From NCBI RefSeq assembly GCF_014648075.1, contig NZ_BMQK01000004.1:500048-564047 (forward strand): a stretch of 64,000 bases of DNA, written 5' to 3'. How positions within the stretch are numbered: position 1 is the first letter of the stretch; every line of letters begins with the position of its first letter. This DNA comes from Streptomyces ruber. Its GTDB lineage: Bacteria > Actinomycetota > Actinomycetes > Streptomycetales > Streptomycetaceae. Both the position numbers and the translations under genes were made by a program. The notes beneath the pieces were generated by a model. The model saw only the letters and a list, made by a program, of their open reading frames with translations. It was not told where the DNA came from and searched no databases. Shown here piece by piece: positions 19,426 to 30,115 of this stretch.

Positions 19426-20580
19426 GTGACCGCGTCCGAAGGGAAGCGACCGGACAGCCGGCTAGAGACCGGTTTCCACCCGAGTCACCAGTGCCGCCGG
19501 GGAGATCCGCTCGCCGGGCTGCGCACACCGGACGATCCGCCGTGGGACGTCTACCTGACCGGCACCGTGTTCCTCGACATCATCTTCACCGGCCTCGACT
19601 GCGCCCCGGTCCGCGGCACCGAGTCCTGGGCGCGCGGCATGGGCTCCAGCCCCGGCGGCGTCGCGAACATGGCGACCGCGCTGGCCCGGCTCGGCCTGCG
19701 CACGTCCCTCGCGGCGGCCTTCGGGGACGACCACTACGGGGAGTACTGCTGGGACACCCTGGAGCACGACGAGGGCATCGACCTCTCCCCCTCCCGCACC
19801 GTCCCCCACTGGCACTCCCCGGTCACCGTCTCCATGGCGTACGAGGGCGAGCGCACGATGGTCTCGCACGGCCACGAGCCGCCCCCGGAGGAGCCCGCCC
19901 CGGACTGTCCGCCGCGCGCCCGCGCCGCCGTCGCCTCCCTGGTGCCCGGCGTCCGTGCCCCCTGGATCGCCCAGGCGGCGAGCGAGGGCACCCGGATCTT
20001 CGCGGACGTCGGCTGGGACGAGACCGGCCGCTGGGACCTGGCGGGCCTCGCCGACCTGGCGCACTGCGAGGCCTTCCTCCCCAACGCGGAGGAGGCCATG
20101 CGCTACACCCGCGCCGACTGCCCCCGCGCCGCCGCCCACGCCCTCACCGACCACGTGCCGCTCGCCGTGGTCACCCTCGGCGCGGAGGGGGCGTACGCGG
20201 TGGACGCCCGCACCGGCGAGAGCGCCGAGGTGCCCGCCATCGCCGTCGAGGCGCTGGACCCCACGGGCGCGGGCGACGTCTTCGTGGCGGGTTTCGTCAC
20301 CGGCACACTGGCCGGCTGGCCGCTCGCGGACCGGCTCGCCTTCGCCGGTCTGACCGCCGCGCTCTCGGTCCAGGAGTTCGGCGGGTCCCTCTCGGCGCCG
20401 GGCTGGGCGGAGATCGCCGCCTGGTGGCGCCGGGTGCAGTCGCTCGACGCCCAGGACCCGGCGGCGCTGCGCCGGTACGCGTTCCTCGACGACCTGCTGC
20501 GTGCGCTGCCGGAGCAGCGGACCGCTCCCTGGCCACTGCGCAGAGCCGTTCCGACGGTCGGCTTCCGCCGGTCCGCGTGA
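19426..20580 (+). CDS. PfkB-family carbohydrate/nucleoside kinase
   Basis: 384 residues, ribokinase fold: N-terminal TGTVFLDIIFTGL, glycine motif SSPGGVANMATALARLG, LPNAEEAMRYT, and the C-terminal PfkB signature EALDPTGAGDVFVAGF with the catalytic Asp of GAGD. The sugar substrate cannot be told from sequence. About 40 extra N-terminal residues precede the fold. The GTG has AGGGAG 6-7 nt upstream. Confidence 0.88.
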   Translation: MTASEGKRPDSRLETGFHPSHQCRRGDPLAGLRTPDDPPWDVYLTGTVFLDIIFTGLDCAPVRGTESWARGMGSSPGGVANMATALARLGLRTSLAAAFGDDHYGEYCWDTLEHDEGIDLSPSRTVPHWHSPVTVSMAYEGERTMVSHGHEPPPEEPAPDCPPRARAAVASLVPGVRAPWIAQAASEGTRIFADVGWDETGRWDLAGLADLAHCEAFLPNAEEAMRYTRADCPRAAAHALTDHVPLAVVTLGAEGAYAVDARTGESAEVPAIAVEALDPTGAGDVFVAGFVTGTLAGWPLADRLAFAGLTAALSVQEFGGSLSAPGWAEIAAWWRRVQSLDAQDPAALRRYAFLDDLLRALPEQRTAPWPLRRAVPTVGFRRSA

Positions 20581-20766
20581 CACCCGCGCGGCTCCCGGGT
20601 GTCACCCGGCCGCCGTCCGGCCGCCACCTCCGCGCCCGTGCCGGGTCCCGCGCCGAAAAGTCCTACGGCGATGTCGGCCACCCGGCGTACCCTGGAATGC
20701 GCCAGGCCGCCCCTGAGGCGGGCGACACGCATCGAGGAGGACGAGCAAGGCCTACAGAGCCGGCCC

Positions 20767-21834
20767 ATGACTCAGACACCCACAGCTCACACCCCCGCGC
20801 AGCAGGCGAGGGCCCGGTTCACCGTTCCGGCCGCGCACCCCATGGTGACCGTGCTGGGGTCCGGAGACCGCCTCCTGCGCGCGGTCGAGAAGGCCTTCCC
20901 GGCGGTCGACATCCATGTCCGGGGCAATGAGATCAGCGCCGTGGGCGACGCCTCCGAGGTGGCCCTCGTCCAGCGCCTGTTCGACGAGATGATGCTGGTG
21001 CTCCGCACCGGACAGCCGATGACGGAGGACGCAGTGGAACGCTCGATCGCCATGCTCAGGGCGAGCGAGAACGGGGAGAGCGACGGCCAGGAGACCCCGG
21101 CCGAGGTGCTCACGCAGAACATCCTGTCCTCGCGTGGCCGCACCATCCGCCCCAAGACGCTCAACCAGAAGCGCTACGTCGACGCCATCGACAAGCACAC
21201 GATCGTCTTCGGCATCGGCCCCGCCGGCACCGGCAAGACCTACCTGGCCATGGCGAAGGCCGTCCAGGCCCTCCAGTCCAAGCAGGTCAACCGCATCATC
21301 CTGACCCGCCCGGCGGTGGAGGCCGGAGAGCGCCTGGGCTTCCTGCCCGGCACCCTCTACGAGAAGATCGACCCCTACCTGCGCCCGCTGTACGACGCGC
21401 TGCACGACATGCTCGACCCCGACTCGATCCCGCGGCTGATGGCGGCGGGGACCATCGAGGTCGCGCCGCTCGCGTACATGCGCGGCCGCACGCTCAACGA
21501 CGCCTTCATCATCCTGGACGAGGCCCAGAACACGAGCCCCGAGCAGATGAAGATGTTCCTCACCCGCCTCGGCTTCGACTCGAAGATCGTGATCACGGGT
21601 GACGTGACGCAGGTCGACCTGCCGTCCGGCACCAAGTCGGGTCTGCGCCAGGTCCAGGAGATCCTGGAGGGCGTCGAGGACGTCCACTTCTCGCGCCTGT
21701 CGTCCCAGGACGTCGTCCGGCACAAGCTGGTGGGCCGTATCGTCGACGCCTACGACAAGTACGACACCAAGCACGGAACCGAGAACGGCGCGCACAAGGG
21801 CCGGGGCCGGTCCGGGCAACACAAGGGGAAGTAG
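20767..21834 (+). CDS. PhoH family P-loop ATPase/helicase-like protein
   Basis: 355 residues with an N-terminal KH-like part (about 25-85) then the PhoH ATPase: Walker [27 protein letters not shown], Walker [12 protein letters not shown] and sensor [10 protein letters not shown]. Bacterial PhoH is linked to RNA metabolism, and ybeY lies directly downstream. The ATG lacks a near ribosome site; GAGGAGG lies about 27 nt upstream with no other in-frame start between. Confidence 0.92.
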   Translation: MTQTPTAHTPAQQARARFTVPAAHPMVTVLGSGDRLLRAVEKAFPAVDIHVRGNEISAVGDASEVALVQRLFDEMMLVLRTGQPMTEDAVERSIAMLRASENGESDGQETPAEVLTQNILSSRGRTIRPKTLNQKRYVDAIDKHTIVFGIGPAGTGKTYLAMAKAVQALQSKQVNRIILTRPAVEAGERLGFLPGTLYEKIDPYLRPLYDALHDMLDPDSIPRLMAAGTIEVAPLAYMRGRTLNDAFIILDEAQNTSPEQMKMFLTRLGFDSKIVITGDVTQVDLPSGTKSGLRQVQEILEGVEDVHFSRLSSQDVVRHKLVGRIVDAYDKYDTKHGTENGAHKGRGRSGQHKGK

Positions 21835-21847
21835 ACCGAGCAGCACC

Positions 21848-22345
21848 ATGTCGATCGACGTCAACAACGAGTCCGGCACCGAGGTCGACGAGCAGGCGAT
21901 CCTCGACATCGCCCGCTACGCGCTCACGCGGATGCGCATCCACCCGCTCTCCGAGCTCTCGGTGATCGTCGTGGACGCCGACGCCATGGAGCAGCTCCAC
22001 ATCCAGTGGATGGACCTGCCCGGCCCGACGGACGTGATGTCCTTCCCGATGGACGAACTCCGACCGCCGTCCAAGGACGACGACGAGCCGCCGCAGGGCC
22101 TCCTCGGCGACATCGTGCTCTGCCCCGAGGTCGCCGCCAAGCAGGGCGCCGAGGCGCCGACGCGGCACTCCATGGACGCGGAGCTCCAGCTCCTCACCGT
22201 CCACGGAGTGCTGCACCTCCTCGGGTACGACCACGAGGAGCCCGACGAGAAGGCCGAGATGTTCGGTCTGCAGGCCGCCATCGTGGACGGCTGGCGCGCG
22301 GAGAAGGGCCTGACCGGCCCGTCCCCGGCCCCGACCGTGTCATGA
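21848..22345 (+). CDS. ybeY: Endoribonuclease YbeY (rRNA maturation factor)
   Basis: 165 residues with the zinc motif [11 protein letters not shown] (His119, His123, His129) and the family signature PTDVMSFP. It is needed for 16S rRNA 3'-end processing and 70S quality control. It follows phoH by 13 bp and its stop overlaps the next start (ATGA), so phoH, ybeY and the CBS protein form one operon. Confidence 0.95.
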   Translation: MSIDVNNESGTEVDEQAILDIARYALTRMRIHPLSELSVIVVDADAMEQLHIQWMDLPGPTDVMSFPMDELRPPSKDDDEPPQGLLGDIVLCPEVAAKQGAEAPTRHSMDAELQLLTVHGVLHLLGYDHEEPDEKAEMFGLQAAIVDGWRAEKGLTGPSPAPTVS

Positions 22346-23652
22346 GCGCCTCCCTGCTGATCGGCGCCGTCGCCCTGGTCGTCGTCGCCTGGCTCGCCGC
22401 CAGCGCCGAGGCGGGCCTCGCGCGCGTCTCCAGCTTCCGCGCCGAGGAGGCCGTACGGTCCGGGCGGCGCGGCAGCGCCAAGCTCGCCCAGGTCGCGGCG
22501 GACCCGACCCGCTACCTGAACGTGGCGCTGCTCGTCCGCGTCGCCTGCGAGATGGCGGCCGCCGCCCTCGTCACGTACGGCTGCCTGCGGGCGTTCGAGG
22601 TGACCTGGGAGGCCCTGGCGGTCGCGATAGGCGTCATGGTCCTCGTCAGCTATGTCGCGGTGGGCGTCTCGCCGCGCACCATCGGCCGCCAGCACCCGTT
22701 GAACACGGCGACGGCGGCCGCGTACGTGCTGGTGCCGCTCGCCCGCATCATGGGCCCGATCCCGCCGCTGCTGATCCTCATCGGCAACGCCCTCACCCCG
22801 GGCAAGGGATTCCGTCACGGCCCGTTCGCCTCCGAGGCGGAGCTGCGCGCGATGGTCGACTTCGCGGAGAAGGAGTCGCTGATCGAGGCCGAGGAGCGCC
22901 GCATGGTGCACTCGGTGTTCGAACTCGGCGACACCCTCGTGCGCGAGGTCATGGTGCCGCGTACGGACCTCGTCGTCATCGAGCGCTACAAGACGATCCG
23001 CCAGGCCCTCAGCCTCGCCCTGCGCTCCGGTTTCTCCCGCATACCCGTCACCGGGGACAGCGAGGACGACATCGTCGGCATCGTCTACCTCAAGGACCTC
23101 GCCCGCAAGACGCACATCAGCCGGGACGCCGAGTCCGAGCTGGTGTCCACGGCGATGCGGCCCGCCGCCTTCGTCCCCGACACCAAGAACGCGGGCGACC
23201 TGCTGCGCGAGATGCAGCAGGAGCGCAACCACGTCGCCGTCGTCATCGACGAGTACGGCGGCACCGCGGGCATCGTCACCATCGAGGACATCCTCGAGGA
23301 GATCGTCGGCGAGATCACCGACGAGTACGACCGCGAGCTGCCGCCCGTGGAGGAGCTGGGCGAGGACCGCTACCGGGTCACGGCCCGCCTCGACATCGGC
23401 GACCTCGGCGAGCTGTACGGCGTGGAGGCGTACGACGACGAGGACGTCGAGACGGTCGGCGGGCTGCTCGCCAAGGCGCTCGGCCGGGTGCCGATCGCCG
23501 GCGCCTCCTCGGTCGTGCCCCTGCCGGACGGCCGGGAGCTGAGGCTCACGGCGGAGGCCGCCGCCGGCCGCCGCAACAAGGTCGTCACGGTGCTGGTGGA
23601 GCCGATCGGTCCCGCGGACCCGCCGGTGGACGAGGAGCCGAAACCCGAGTGA
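22342..23652 (+). CDS. Membrane CBS-domain protein (HlyC/CorC, CNNM-like)
   Basis: 436 residues. The N-terminal membrane domain (about 1-150) has three to four hydrophobic segments, followed by paired CBS domains (about 190-320, with [32 protein letters not shown] and [15 protein letters not shown]) and a C-terminal CorC/HlyC FAD-like domain (about 335-425). The family is implicated in Mg2+/Co2+ efflux or tolerance; hemolysin is a legacy name. Start and stop codons overlap both neighbours. Confidence 0.9.
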   Translation: MSASLLIGAVALVVVAWLAASAEAGLARVSSFRAEEAVRSGRRGSAKLAQVAADPTRYLNVALLVRVACEMAAAALVTYGCLRAFEVTWEALAVAIGVMVLVSYVAVGVSPRTIGRQHPLNTATAAAYVLVPLARIMGPIPPLLILIGNALTPGKGFRHGPFASEAELRAMVDFAEKESLIEAEERRMVHSVFELGDTLVREVMVPRTDLVVIERYKTIRQALSLALRSGFSRIPVTGDSEDDIVGIVYLKDLARKTHISRDAESELVSTAMRPAAFVPDTKNAGDLLREMQQERNHVAVVIDEYGGTAGIVTIEDILEEIVGEITDEYDRELPPVEELGEDRYRVTARLDIGDLGELYGVEAYDDEDVETVGGLLAKALGRVPIAGASSVVPLPDGRELRLTAEAAAGRRNKVVTVLVEPIGPADPPVDEEPKPE

Positions 23653-24008
23653 CCCCCCAGGAGCTGCGCGCCCTCTGCCTGTCCTTCGACGCCGCCGTGG
23701 AGGACTTCCCGTTCGACCCGGAGATCTCGGTCTTCAAGGTGCTGGGCAAGCTCTTCGCCCTGACGGACCTGGACGCGCGGCCCCTGAAGGTCAACCTCAA
23801 GTGCGACCCGGACGACGCCGTCCGGCTCCGCGCGGAGCACCCCGGCCTGATCGTCCCCGGCTGGCACATGAACAAGCGCCACTGGAACACGGTCACGGCC
23901 GACGGGGGGCTCCCGGACCGGCTGGTCCGGGAGCTCGTGGAGGACTCCTACGACCTGGTGGTGGCGGGCCTGCCGCGCGCGCAGCGGCTCCGGCTGGACC
24001 GGCCCTGA
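23649..24008 (+). CDS. MmcQ/YjbR family DNA-binding-like protein
   Basis: 119 residues with the YjbR pattern: FPFDPEISVFKVLGKLFAL, PLKVNLKCDPDDAVRLRAEHP, PGWHMNKRHWNTV and LVEDSYDLVVAGL. The family has a CyaY-like fold and no firmly established role. It starts at GTG overlapping the previous stop by 4 bp. Confidence 0.88.
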   Translation: MTPQELRALCLSFDAAVEDFPFDPEISVFKVLGKLFALTDLDARPLKVNLKCDPDDAVRLRAEHPGLIVPGWHMNKRHWNTVTADGGLPDRLVRELVEDSYDLVVAGLPRAQRLRLDRP

Positions 24009-24054
24009 CCCCACCGGTTCCGGCCCTTTCCGGCGGGCTCCGTATGCTTCGGGC

Positions 24055-24408
24055 ATGACCGACAGCAGCGCGCTCGACCCCGAGGACCGCAAGATCGTCA
24101 CCCTGGCCCGTTCGGCCCGGGCCCGCAACGGCGTGCCCGAGGGCGCGGCCGTACGGGACGAGACCGGCCGTACGTACGTGGCCGGGACCGTCGGCCTGGA
24201 CTCGCTGAAGCTGAGCGCGCTGCGCACGGCCGTCGCGATGGCCGTGGCGTCCGGGGCGAGGTCACTGGAGGCGGCGGCCGTGGTCACGGAGTCGGAGACC
24301 GTCCCGGCCGAGGACGTGGCGGCGGTACGGGACCTCGGCGGCGCGGGGACCCCGGTCCTGGTGGCCGGGCTCGACGGCGAGGTACGGACGACGCTGACGG
24401 AGGGCTGA
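24055..24408 (+). CDS. Cytidine deaminase-like protein lacking the zinc ligands
   Basis: 117 residues. AAVRDETGRTYVAGTVGLDS followed by LSALRTAVAMAVASG follows the cytidine deaminase fold, where active enzymes have NCAERTAIFKA. The C/HAE zinc and proton-shuttle motif is replaced by SAL, and the downstream PCGxCRQ becomes a segment with no Cys (VPAEDVAAVRDLG). It should therefore not be a deaminase. Its place between the CBS protein and era suggests a structural or RNA-related role, which is inference. Confidence 0.75.
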   Translation: MTDSSALDPEDRKIVTLARSARARNGVPEGAAVRDETGRTYVAGTVGLDSLKLSALRTAVAMAVASGARSLEAAAVVTESETVPAEDVAAVRDLGGAGTPVLVAGLDGEVRTTLTEG

Positions 24409-24479
24409 TCCGGCGGGTCGGTCCGGCGGCCGCGGCCGTGCGTGCGGCGGGGCTCCGGCGATCAGGGAGAATGGGCCCT

Positions 24480-25508
24480 ATGAGCGTGCGTACCCAGTCA
24501 TCCGGGCCGTCCGAGCCGTCGCGGCCCCCGGAGCCCTCCGAAGCCGCCCACCGGGCCGGCTTCGCCTGCTTCGTGGGCCGCCCCAACGCGGGCAAGTCCA
24601 CCCTCACGAACGCTCTGGTCGGGCAGAAGGTGGCCATCACCTCCAACCGGCCGCAGACGACACGGCACACGGTGCGCGGCATCGTGCACCGGCCCGACGC
24701 GCAGTTGATCCTGGTGGACACGCCGGGGCTGCACAAGCCGCGCACGCTGCTCGGCGAGCGGCTGAACGACGTGGTGCGCACCACCTGGGCGGAGGTCGAC
24801 GTGATCGGCTTCTGTCTGCCCGCGGACCAGAAGATAGGGCCGGGCGACCGCTTCATCGCGGGCGAGCTCGCGGGGATCAAGAAGACCCCCAAGGTCGCCA
24901 TCGTGACCAAGACGGACCTCGTCGATTCCAAGACCCTGGCCGAGCAGCTGATCGCGATCGACCAGCTCGGCAAGGAGCTGGGCATCACCTGGGCGGAGAT
25001 CGTCCCGGTCTCCGCGACCGCCGCGGAAGGGGCGGGACGTAGTCCCTCGAACAAGGGCGGTGGTGGGCGAAGGGCCGGCCAGGTGGACCTCCTCGCCGAC
25101 CTGCTGATCCCGATGCTCCCCGAGAGCCCGCCGCTCTACCCCGAGGGCGACCTCACCGACGAGCCCGAGCAGGTCATGGTGGCGGAGCTGATCCGCGAGG
25201 CCGCGCTGGAGGGCGTCCGCGACGAGCTCCCGCACTCCATCGCGGTGGTCGTCGAGGAGATGCTGCCCCGCGAGGACCGTCCCGCGGACAAGCCCCTCCT
25301 GGACATCCACGCCAACGTCTACATCGAGCGCCCCAGCCAGAAGGGCATCATCATCGGCCCCAAGGGCAAGCGCCTGAAGGACGTCGGCATCAAGTCCCGC
25401 AAACAGATCGAGGCGCTGCTCGGTACGCCGGTCTTCCTGGATCTGCACGTCAAGGTGGCGAAGGACTGGCAGCGGGACCCGAAGCAGTTGCGGAAGCTGG
25501 GGTTCTGA
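24480..25508 (+). CDS. era: GTPase Era
   Basis: 342 residues. The GTPase domain has G1 GRPNAGKST, switch region TSNRPQTTRH, G3 DTPGLH, G4 TKTD and G5 VSAT. The C-terminal KH domain has GIIIGPKGKRLKDVG. It binds 16S rRNA in 30S assembly. ATG was chosen because CAGGGAGA lies 9 nt upstream; a nearer ATG abuts that site. An insertion of about 19 Gly/Ser/Arg-rich residues (about 182-201) separates G5 from VDLLADLL. I do not expect it in most Era proteins. Confidence 0.94.
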   Translation: MSVRTQSSGPSEPSRPPEPSEAAHRAGFACFVGRPNAGKSTLTNALVGQKVAITSNRPQTTRHTVRGIVHRPDAQLILVDTPGLHKPRTLLGERLNDVVRTTWAEVDVIGFCLPADQKIGPGDRFIAGELAGIKKTPKVAIVTKTDLVDSKTLAEQLIAIDQLGKELGITWAEIVPVSATAAEGAGRSPSNKGGGGRRAGQVDLLADLLIPMLPESPPLYPEGDLTDEPEQVMVAELIREAALEGVRDELPHSIAVVVEEMLPREDRPADKPLLDIHANVYIERPSQKGIIIGPKGKRLKDVGIKSRKQIEALLGTPVFLDLHVKVAKDWQRDPKQLRKLGF

Positions 25509-25566
25509 GGCCCTGGCTCCGGTCTCCGTCCCGGTCCCGGCAGCGGGGTCCCGTGCAGGGGCCCCG

Positions 25567-25833
25567 TCACGCCCCTGCCTTCAGCACCCGTGAGATCAGC
25601 GTCCGCTGCTCCTCCGTGAGCCGGGGGTCCGCGGCGTACACCGTCCTCCCGTCCACGGTGATCTGGTAGCTGAAGCCGTCCGGCACCCCTATCGGCGGCG
25701 TGCCCCGGCCGGCGGCGAGCGCCTTCTCGGCCAGGGCCTGCCACTCCTGGGCGTCGGCGCGGCCCGAGGTGTCCACCTCGGCGTACCGCTCGATACCCGC
25801 GAACCCGCCCGTGCGCCTCACTTGAATCCGCAT
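25567..25833 (-). CDS. Emfourin-like protealysin inhibitor
   Basis: 88 residues: MRIQVRRTGGFAGIERYAEVDT then a beta-rich core and a C-terminal YAADPRLTEEQRTLISRVL. The N-terminal pattern and location match, from memory, emfourin (M4in), the inhibitor encoded beside protealysin-like M4 proteases. It lies 33 bp downstream of such a protease on the same strand. There is no signal peptide, consistent with an inhibitor acting on the cytoplasmic form. Confidence 0.8.
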   Translation of the reverse strand: MRIQVRRTGGFAGIERYAEVDTSGRADAQEWQALAEKALAAGRGTPPIGVPDGFSYQITVDGRTVYAADPRLTEEQRTLISRVLKAGA

Positions 25834-25866
25834 GGGTCCCTGTCTAGTACGCCGGCTCCGCCGCGG

Positions 25867-26964
25867 CTACGACGCCCGGGTCTTTTCCGGCGTCTCCTGG
25901 ACACGCACCTTCACCTGTTCCCATGCCTTCAGCACGGCCTGGAGCTCCTCGCCCTCGCCGTAGCGGGCGCGAGCGGCGGAGACGGTCAGTGCGGCGAAGT
26001 CGGCGAACAGGGCCTGCGCCTTCAGCTCGCCGCCCGTCAGCACGTCGTACCAGATCTGCCCGGCCCGTTCCCAGGCGTGCCCGCCGAGCGCGGTCGCGAC
26101 CAGGTGGAAGGCGTGGTTGGGGATACCGGAGTTGATGTGCACGCCGCCGTTGTCGCGGCCGGTGCGCACGTAGTCGTCCATCGTCGCCGGTTGCGGGTCC
26201 TTGCCGAGCACGTCGTCGTCGTACGCCGTGCCCGGGGCCTTCATGGAGCGCAGGGCCACGCCGGTGACGCGCGGGGCGAGCAGGCCCGCGCCGATCAGCC
26301 AGTCGGCCTCCTGGGCGGTCTGGCCGAGCGTGTACTGCTTGATCAGCGAGCCGAAGACGTCCGAGAGCGACTCGTTGAGCGCGCCGGGCTGGCCGAAGTA
26401 GGTGAGGTTGGCCGTGTACTGGGTGACGCCGTGCGTCAGTTCGTGGCCGATGACGTCGACCGGGATGGTGAAGTCGAGGAAGATCTCGCCGTCACCGTCG
26501 CCGAACACCATCTGTTCGCCGTTCCAGAAGGCGTTGTTGTAGTCCTCGCCGAAGTGCACCGTGGCGTTCAGGGGGAGGCCCTCGCCGTTGATCGAGTTGC
26601 GCGCGTACGCCTTCAGGAACAGCTCGAAGGTGGCGCCGAGCCCGGCGTAGGCACGGTTCACGGTGGCGTCCCGGCCCGGCTCGGAGCCCTCGCCGCGCAC
26701 CTTCTCGCCGGGGAGTTCCTGCTGGTGCCCGGCGTCGTACACGGTGCGGTTCGGCTGGTCCTCGGGGAGGTCCGCGGCGCGGGCGAGGGCGGGGGCGCCG
26801 AGGACCGTGGTCAGCCGGCGACGGGTCCGCTCGTACGCGTCGCGCTCCAGGGTGCGGCGGGCGGCTCTGGCGAGCGCGGGGTCCTCGGCGCCGGCCAGGG
26901 CGTCGAGGACGTGGGGCGGCACGATGGTGCAGAAGACGGGCTCATGGCCTCGATTTCCGGTCAT
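25867..26964 (-). CDS. Protealysin-like M4 metalloprotease
   Basis: 365 residues. HELTH (His174, Glu175, His178) and GALNESLSD (Glu198) supply the zinc site, and DNGGVHINSGIPNHAFHL carries the transition-state His. There is no signal peptide. The propeptide is short and has the protealysin-type VPPHVLDAL motif rather than the long FTP/PepSY prodomain of thermolysin. This places it with protealysins, which can stay intracellular or leave by a non-classical route. The ATG before HEPVFC was chosen; the frame remains open upstream but is not protease-like. Confidence 0.92.
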   Translation of the reverse strand: MTGNRGHEPVFCTIVPPHVLDALAGAEDPALARAARRTLERDAYERTRRRLTTVLGAPALARAADLPEDQPNRTVYDAGHQQELPGEKVRGEGSEPGRDATVNRAYAGLGATFELFLKAYARNSINGEGLPLNATVHFGEDYNNAFWNGEQMVFGDGDGEIFLDFTIPVDVIGHELTHGVTQYTANLTYFGQPGALNESLSDVFGSLIKQYTLGQTAQEADWLIGAGLLAPRVTGVALRSMKAPGTAYDDDVLGKDPQPATMDDYVRTGRDNGGVHINSGIPNHAFHLVATALGGHAWERAGQIWYDVLTGGELKAQALFADFAALTVSAARARYGEGEELQAVLKAWEQVKVRVQETPEKTRAS

Positions 26965-27190
26965 GCCCCGTAGATTTGCACTGAGTGACGACAATGTCAC
27001 TACGTGCAACCTTGATTGGTGAAATGCCGGGAAACTGAAGGTCCGTCCTTCGGTTCCTGTGGTAAGGAATGCGGCGTCGCGTATACACCGTCTGTCGCTT
27101 GGTGTGCCCTTGACCCCGTATGTCACCGGCGTCCCGCATACTGAAACGGGCCATCCTGCGGAGCGAGGCTCGGCTAGGCTGCGGAGCACC

Positions 27191-27238
27191 ATGTGTTTCG
27201 GGCTGCTTCTCCTTAGCTGCCGCGGCGAGGGCCTGTAG
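27191..27238 (+). CDS. leuA leader peptide
   Basis: A 15-residue ORF, MCFGLLLLSCRGEGL, with four consecutive Leu codons (CTG CTT CTC CTT) and a GGAG 4 nt before the ATG. It lies about 80 bp before leuA. Leu-rich leaders controlling leuA by ribosome-mediated attenuation are known in Streptomyces; scarcity of charged tRNA-Leu would stall ribosomes on the run. Confidence 0.88.
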   Translation: MCFGLLLLSCRGEGL

Positions 27239-29050
<1,812 letters not shown>

Positions 29051-29063
29051 CCGGGCTCTTCAC

Positions 29064-29095
29064 GGTCCCGCCCGCCCTGGACGGCGGGCGGGACC
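29064..29095 (+). terminator. leuA terminator
   Basis: GGTCCCGCCCGCC and GGCGGGCGGGACC form a perfect 13-bp stem with a 6-nt loop, 13 bp after the leuA stop codon. Confidence 0.85.
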
Positions 29096-29234
29096 ACGTC
29101 GTCGACCGGCCGATACCGGCCAAGTGTTCGCCACATCACGAACGGGTCTCTTCCGGAATGCTGACTCCGCCTCAACAATGTGGCTAACATCACCAGGCGC
29201 GGCGACGGAGCCGCGGCCGCGACGGAGGTGCGAC

Positions 29235-29987
29235 GTGCTGCCAGGACGGGGACGGTACGGCCGGGACGACCGCGAGGGCCGTACGCCGCGCGCACCGGGT
29301 TTCGGTACGAGGAGCCGCGCGATGCTCCGCCTGAGGCGCGTCGCCGGCACCCGCACCGCGTGGTCGGCCGTCGGCGACGGCGAGTTCTTCTGCCCCGGCT
29401 GCGGGGGTGACCGCAACTACGAGCGCCTCCTGGGCCGGCGCCGCTTCGCCGTCGCGGGGGTCCCCCTCGTCCGGCGCGGGGAGACCGGCCCGGTGGTGGA
29501 GTGCGCGGCCTGCCGCCGCCACTACGGCACCGACGCCCTGGACCACCCCACCACGACCCGCTTCTCGGCCATGCTGCGCGACGCCGTGCACACGGTCGCG
29601 CTGGCCGTCCTCGCGGCAGGCAGCCCCTGTGCCCCCGCCTCCCTCACGACCGCCGCGGGCGCGGTGCGCTCCGCCGGCTTCGACGACTGCACCGAGGACC
29701 AGCTCGGCGCGCTCGTCGCGGCCCTCGCCGCCGACACCGGCCGCGTCCTCGGCGAGCCCTGCGGGGCGGGCCTCGCCATAGAGCTGCACGAGGCGCTGGA
29801 CCCGCTGGCCCCGCACCTCGCCGCCGTGGGCCGTGAGTCCATCCTCCTCCAGGGCGCCCGCATCGCCCTGGCCGACGGCCCGTACACCCCGGCCGAGCGC
29901 GACGTGCTGGCCACCGTGGGCGCCGCCCTCACCATCGGCGGGGACGACGTGGACCGGCTGCTCCGGGCGGCGCGGACGCCTTCCTGA
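29235..29987 (+). CDS. TerB-like (tellurite-resistance family) protein with N-terminal zinc ribbon
   Basis: 250 residues. A zinc ribbon (CPGCGG at Cys53/56 and CAACRRHYG at Cys90/93) is followed by an all-helical TerB-like domain (about 105-248) ending LADGPYTPAERDVLATVGAAL. Function is unknown; TerB domains are linked to envelope-stress and metal-sensing systems. The GTG with GGAGGTG 4 nt upstream was chosen. An ATG at 29321 with GAGGAG is an alternative giving a protein 29 residues shorter. Confidence 0.78.
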   Translation: MLPGRGRYGRDDREGRTPRAPGFGTRSRAMLRLRRVAGTRTAWSAVGDGEFFCPGCGGDRNYERLLGRRRFAVAGVPLVRRGETGPVVECAACRRHYGTDALDHPTTTRFSAMLRDAVHTVALAVLAAGSPCAPASLTTAAGAVRSAGFDDCTEDQLGALVAALAADTGRVLGEPCGAGLAIELHEALDPLAPHLAAVGRESILLQGARIALADGPYTPAERDVLATVGAALTIGGDDVDRLLRAARTPS

Positions 29988-30115
29988 CGCTCCGTCACCT
30001 CGGCACGGTTCGGCGGAAATTCGCAGCGTTTGCTGTGACGTGAGGAATTGCCGTGTCTCGGGAGGAGGCATTAGGTTCCCTGGGCATCCGATGTCCCACT
30101 CGCAGGGGAGCAGCC

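Noticed and set aside
25555..25578. era terminator from GCAGGGG/CCCCTGC
   Set aside because: The second arm lies inside the end of the convergent inhibitor gene and only seven pairs form; support is too weak.
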